A stretch of 42,834 nucleotides of DNA from a virus: IMG/VR virus record IMGVR_UViG_3300025098_000100, positions 1 through 42,834 of that record. One strand, given 5' to 3'. The position numbers and the translations under genes are program-made. Positions 39,116-42,834 of the stretch are shown here, in pieces; within the stretch, counting starts at the first letter, position 1; every line of letters begins with the position of its first letter. Under the pieces are notes generated by a model that was not told the origin of the DNA, ran no database searches, and saw only the letters and a program-made list of their open reading frames with translations.

Positions 39116-39811
39116 ATGGCAACATACATAAACCTAGTCAATGAACTACTTCGTAGACTTAATGAAGTACAGATTGACCTAGCTAATTTTGGAACAACTA
39201 AGAATGTTCAATCCTTAGCTAAAGATGCTGTTAATTCTTCTATACGTGAAATACTACAGGAAGCTCAAGAATGGCCTTTCACACTAGTCACGTATGAACA
39301 CACACTAGAAGTAGGCACTAAAACCTACAGCTTCCCTTCTGACTTCTCTAAAGCAGATTGGGATACATTTTATTTAACTAATGCACAATCTGCATACCCA
39401 ACTAAGCTACCTAGTATTTCTTATGAGTCATACATAAATGATCGAAGAAGTCTTGATGATGTAGCAGGTGCAGGTGGACACTCTAAACCAGACACAGTAT
39501 ATAAAACACAAGAGCATAAGTTTGGTGTAACACCAATCCCCGATAATACTTATGTTATAGAATATAGATACTGGAAAGTCCCTGCTGATTTATCTGAGAG
39601 TACAGATGTTTGCATTATTCCCGACAGATTTAAACATGTAGTAATTGATGGTGCTATGATGTACCTAATGCACTTTAGATCAAATGATCAATCTGCTAGA
39701 TTACATGAAGATAAGTTTAGAACTGGTATTAAGTCAATGCGTAGATTGTTAGTAGACAGTAAAGACTATTTAAGTTCTACTGTAATATATAGGACGGGTA
39801 GTACCTTTTAG
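39116..39811 (+). CDS. Head-tail adaptor / tail tube A-like protein
   Basis: 231 residues from the ATG at 39116 (an upstream frame from 39068 starts inside the terminator). Block ATYINLVNELLRRLNEVQIDLA followed by VNSSIREILQEAQEWPFTLVTYEHTL and FPSDF-KADW matches tail tubular protein A (T7 gp11-like) of podoviruses. It closes the head and joins the nozzle protein encoded next. TAGGA ribosome site is present. Confidence 0.88.
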   Translation: MATYINLVNELLRRLNEVQIDLANFGTTKNVQSLAKDAVNSSIREILQEAQEWPFTLVTYEHTLEVGTKTYSFPSDFSKADWDTFYLTNAQSAYPTKLPSISYESYINDRRSLDDVAGAGGHSKPDTVYKTQEHKFGVTPIPDNTYVIEYRYWKVPADLSESTDVCIIPDRFKHVVIDGAMMYLMHFRSNDQSARLHEDKFRTGIKSMRRLLVDSKDYLSSTVIYRTGSTF

Positions 39812-41353
39812 ATGGTTGATAAACTAAGTACATATGTTTCAGTTTGTGCTGGTGGTTTAATAACTAATGTAGACCCCCTAACACAAGCAGTAAACCTATC
39901 AGGTAGTGCAGTACGTATGATAAATTACGAACCTGCTTTGTCTGGTGGGTATCGTCGTATTAGTGGATATGCAAATGATTATGGTACTGTACCGGGCACA
40001 GGTCCTGTTTTAGGTGTAACAGTAAATGGTAATTTACATGATGGTATATTCGCATGTAGAAAACCTACAACTGGACATGACTATTTATATAGATGGCAAG
40101 ACTCCAGTGATTCTTGGGTAGCTATACCCGAAGCTGGTAATCCTAATATGACTAATGTTACTAAAGTACGTTTTAGTAATTTTAACTGGTCAGGTGAGGT
40201 GATACTACTTACGGATGGTGTTAACCCTGCGGCAACCTATAATGGTACTACTTACACACAGATTACACATGCGGATGCTCCAAACAACCCTAAGTACTCT
40301 GAAGAGTTTTCATCTCATATATTCTTGTGTGGTGATTCTTCTGAACCATATAACCTATACTTTAGTGCACCATTAAATGCTACGGACTTCAACTCTGGTT
40401 CTGGTGCTGGTGTTATCAATGTAGGTTACACTATAACAGCTATCAAGAAGTTCCGTAATCAATTATATATCTTTGGTGCTAATAACATAAAAAGATTAGT
40501 TGGTAATAACATTGCTAACTTTACACTAGAAAACGTTACATCTAATATGGGTTGCCTTGCTCCCGATTCTGTGGTAGAGTTTGGTGGTGACTTATTATTC
40601 TTAGGTCCTGATGGTATACGACCCATATCTGGTACTGATAAAATTGGTGACGTTGAGCTTGCTACAGTATCAAAAGAGATACAGTCTATATTTGATAACT
40701 ACTATCTATCAGAACAGATAACGGACATTTCTATTGTAGTACTAAGAAAGAAATCACAGTTTAGGTTCTTCTTTAAAAATGATGCTTCATTATCTTTAAT
40801 AGGTGGCATACGTAAGAGTCAGAATAAACAGAGTATCTTTGAGTATAGTCAGTTAATTGGTATAGAAGCTAATTGTGTAGCTAGTGGATATATAGGCCAG
40901 TTTGAACATGTGATACATGGTGATGGTGCAGGTAAAGTACATCGCCAAGAAAAAGGTAATAACTTTGGTGGACTTGAAATATTTAGTTTATTCCAAACAC
41001 CTTACTTTTATATGGAAGACCCAGAAGTACGTAAGATAGTACATAAGGTAAACACATACCTTAGATCAGAAGGTGACACAGAAGTATTTGTTGGCGTGTC
41101 ATATGACTATGATGATTCAAACACATTAAACCCTACCAACTATGATTTTACTACAGAGGGTGCGGCTTCAGTATTTGGTACAGCCATATATGGAGCAGGT
41201 GGTATTTATGATGGTAATCCATCACCTAAGACATTAACTAACATAGAAGGATCGGGTAACTCTGTGTCTATAAGTTATGTTACCAACAATACAAATGCAA
41301 GTCATACTATACAGGCAATAGCCTTGACGTATGAGACAGCCGACAGGAGATAA
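39812..41353 (+). CDS. Tail nozzle / tail tube B-like protein
   Basis: 513 residues, beta-rich: repeated strands and turns (RWQDSSDSW, YSEEFSSHIFLCGDS, FRNQLYIFGANNIKRLVG, EFGGDLLFLGPDGIRPISG), a propeller-like layout. This is the position and size of the tail tubular protein B family that makes the short tail nozzle in podoviruses. Begins immediately after the adaptor gene; ends five bases before the tail fibre. Confidence 0.85.
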   Translation: MVDKLSTYVSVCAGGLITNVDPLTQAVNLSGSAVRMINYEPALSGGYRRISGYANDYGTVPGTGPVLGVTVNGNLHDGIFACRKPTTGHDYLYRWQDSSDSWVAIPEAGNPNMTNVTKVRFSNFNWSGEVILLTDGVNPAATYNGTTYTQITHADAPNNPKYSEEFSSHIFLCGDSSEPYNLYFSAPLNATDFNSGSGAGVINVGYTITAIKKFRNQLYIFGANNIKRLVGNNIANFTLENVTSNMGCLAPDSVVEFGGDLLFLGPDGIRPISGTDKIGDVELATVSKEIQSIFDNYYLSEQITDISIVVLRKKSQFRFFFKNDASLSLIGGIRKSQNKQSIFEYSQLIGIEANCVASGYIGQFEHVIHGDGAGKVHRQEKGNNFGGLEIFSLFQTPYFYMEDPEVRKIVHKVNTYLRSEGDTEVFVGVSYDYDDSNTLNPTNYDFTTEGAASVFGTAIYGAGGIYDGNPSPKTLTNIEGSGNSVSISYVTNNTNASHTIQAIALTYETADRR

Positions 41354-41357
41354 TACT

Positions 41358-42834
41358 TTGGCAGGTTATGTAAGACAGTCTACAGCAGACATAGTACCAA
41401 CAGCTACGGTTCGAGCAGCCCCAATTAATGCTGAGTATAACAAACTCCGTGATGCATTTGCTATATCAAGTGGACACAAGCATGATGGATCAACAGGAGA
41501 AGGTGGATATATTCCTCTTATCGGTGATGTTGATGCATTAAACAAAGTTGTTATAGATACATCAAACAATAGAGTTGGTGTATTCGTAGAAGTATCATCT
41601 GCGGCTGTAGAACAAGTACGTTTCCAAGATGGTGTTATACTTCCAGTTACAACTAATGACATTGACTTAGGTTCAAGTTCAGCTAAGTTCAAAAACTTAC
41701 ACTTACAAGGCACTGCTACAATAGCTACTGTAGATATTAATGCAGGTAATATTGATGGCACTATCATTGGTGCAAGTACACCTACAACTGCTACATTTAC
41801 AAGTGCTACATTAAACAATAACTTAACTGTTACAGGTACATCAACACTTGTAGGTACTACAACTATTACATCAGTTGACCTTAACTCAGGTGCAATTGAT
41901 AATGCTACTATTGGTTCAGCTACACCAGCGGCAGGTACATTTACTACACTGAATGCTAATACATCTTTAGTAGCCGCTACAGCAGACATAAATGGTGGTA
42001 CATTAGATGGAGCTACTGTAGGTGCATCAGTACCAAGCACAGGTGCATTCACTACATTAGGAGCTTCTGGTACATCAACTCTTGCCACTGTAGATATTAA
42101 CGGCGGTAACATAGATGGTACGGTTATAGGTGCTTCTACAAAAGCCGCAGGTAGCTTCACAACGCTGTCTACAACAGGTCAAGCTACCCTAGCTACTGCG
42201 GACATTAACGGTGGCTCTATAGACGGTTCTACGATAGGTGCATCATCAGCATCTACTGGGGCATTTACTACACTGACTGCTTCTGGCGGTATCACTGGAT
42301 CGCTGACAGGAAACGTAACGGGTAATACCGCTGGTGTTCATACTGGTGCAGTAAATGGCAACGTAACAGGAAACCTAACAGGTAATGTAACCGCAGGTTC
42401 TGGCACATCTACATTCACTAATTTAGTAGTCAACGGCAATCTTAATATGAATGCTGGTACATCTGCTACTATTACTAATCTAACAGCACCAAGTGCAGAC
42501 TTAGATGCCGCAACTAAGAAATATGTAGATGATGAAATATCAGGACTTATTGGTGATGCAGGTGCAGGGCTAGATACACTAGGTGAATTAGCTGATGCTC
42601 TCAATGATGATGATGCATTCAGCACTACAGTAACAAACTCTATTGCGACTAAACTACCTAAAGCTGGTGGCACAATGACAGGTGCTATCGCAATGAGTAC
42701 CAACAAAATTACTGGAGTAGGCAATCCTACATCAGCACAAGATGTATCTACAAAAGTATATACAGACACACAGAGAGATACTCGTGTAGCTAAGACAGGC
42801 GATACCATGTCTGGTGCATTAGCTATGGGTAACA
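41358..42834 (+). CDS. Tail fibre protein, 3' part beyond window
   Basis: At least 492 residues, no stop before the window end. Start is TTG at 41358 because no in-frame ATG exists for several hundred bases; AGGAGA lies 8 bases upstream. Begins AGYVRQSTADIVPTATVRAA, a virion-anchoring segment, then a repeat region with DINGG-x-IDG-x-x-IGAS-(10)-FTTL units of 36 residues (41730-42305). Next are GNVTGN repeats, then TKKYVDDEISGL and KAGGTMTGAIAM / KTGDTMSGALAM elements typical of phage fibres. The receptor-binding tip is outside the window. Confidence 0.9.
   Translation, partial: MAGYVRQSTADIVPTATVRAAPINAEYNKLRDAFAISSGHKHDGSTGEGGYIPLIGDVDALNKVVIDTSNNRVGVFVEVSSAAVEQVRFQDGVILPVTTNDIDLGSSSAKFKNLHLQGTATIATVDINAGNIDGTIIGASTPTTATFTSATLNNNLTVTGTSTLVGTTTITSVDLNSGAIDNATIGSATPAAGTFTTLNANTSLVAATADINGGTLDGATVGASVPSTGAFTTLGASGTSTLATVDINGGNIDGTVIGASTKAAGSFTTLSTTGQATLATADINGGSIDGSTIGASSASTGAFTTLTASGGITGSLTGNVTGNTAGVHTGAVNGNVTGNLTGNVTAGSGTSTFTNLVVNGNLNMNAGTSATITNLTAPSADLDAATKKYVDDEISGLIGDAGAGLDTLGELADALNDDDAFSTTVTNSIATKLPKAGGTMTGAIAMSTNKITGVGNPTSAQDVSTKVYTDTQRDTRVAKTGDTMSGALAMGN
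41730..42305 (+). repeat. Tail fibre tandem repeats, 108-bp unit
   Basis: Coding repeats starting with (V/A)DINGG-like codons at 41730, 41874, 41982, 42090 and 42198. The last three intervals are exactly 108 bases (36 residues); the first is 144. Protein consensus is DINGGxIDGxxIGASxxxxGxFTTL. Typical trimeric beta-helix shaft repeats. Confidence 0.8.

Noticed and set aside
41366-42160. 264-codon frame opposite the tail fibre
   Set aside because: Antisense shadow of the repetitive fibre; its Val/Pro/Ala-rich product is a mirror of Thr/Gly repeats.
42338-42808. 156-codon frame opposite the tail fibre
   Set aside because: Same reason: shadow of fibre repeats, no ribosome site, strand opposite to all neighbours.

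Overview
This window is most of the genome of a tailed, podovirus-like marine bacteriophage, apparently cut from a longer or circularly permuted molecule: a gene is broken at each end. The best clue to the lineage is the family A DNA polymerase, which carries a partial DnaJ-type zinc module (two CxxCxxTG motifs) between its exonuclease and polymerase domains. That oddity is known from SAR116 phage HMO-2011 and its relatives infecting marine Alphaproteobacteria. A DUF1127 gene, a class II ribonucleotide reductase, ThyX, a T7-type endonuclease I and a 3TM GTA-type holin fit this setting. The host assignment (marine alphaproteobacterium, perhaps Rhodobacterales, SAR116 or SAR11) is inference. No phage RNA polymerase is visible, and the promoters I can read are sigma-70-like.

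Layout. (1) 1-5360, plus strand: end of the virion gene block, four genes including a 1210-residue probable internal virion/ejection protein. A hairpin closes it against converging genes. (2) 5379-24665, minus strand: one long leftward run. Read in transcription order from 24665 it starts with many tiny accessory genes (an HTH protein, an HhH-GPD-like protein, small membrane proteins), then a cytosine-C5 methyltransferase, DUF932, tyrosine recombinase, separate Toprim primase and DnaB-like helicase, DUF3310, a GIY-YIG protein, ThyX, DNA polymerase, probable SSB, a Cas4/RecB-like exonuclease, endonuclease I, ribonucleotide reductase, glutaredoxin, a PD-(D/E)XK-like protein and a second DUF3310. 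(3) 24666-25506: an 841-base non-coding divergent control region with promoters, helically phased repeats and AT-rich DNA, the best candidate origin/early switch. (4) 25507-42834, plus strand: small basic proteins, DUF1127, EF-hand membrane protein, holin, GH108 lysozyme, terminase small and large subunits, portal, scaffold, major capsid, tail-tube/nozzle proteins and the start of a repetitive tail fibre that runs off the window.

How it works together. The leftward genes make deoxynucleotides (class II RNR, glutaredoxin, ThyX), replicate DNA (primase, helicase, polymerase, SSB), and resolve or degrade DNA. The rightward genes build the particle, package DNA and lyse the cell. The integrase suggests a temperate or formerly temperate phage, but I see no recognisable repressor or att site.

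The most unusual signals are regulatory. A family of six 16-bp palindromes (AGTCCAACATTGGACT type) is confined to 20.8-24.8 kb; four copies sit just upstream of ribosome sites heading small co-translated gene groups. Two 66-bp promoter/operator modules with identical spacing carry the 12-bp palindrome TACTACGTAGTA. A DUF1127 gene has its own promoter and a leader in which a perfect 9-bp stem hides the ribosome-binding site.
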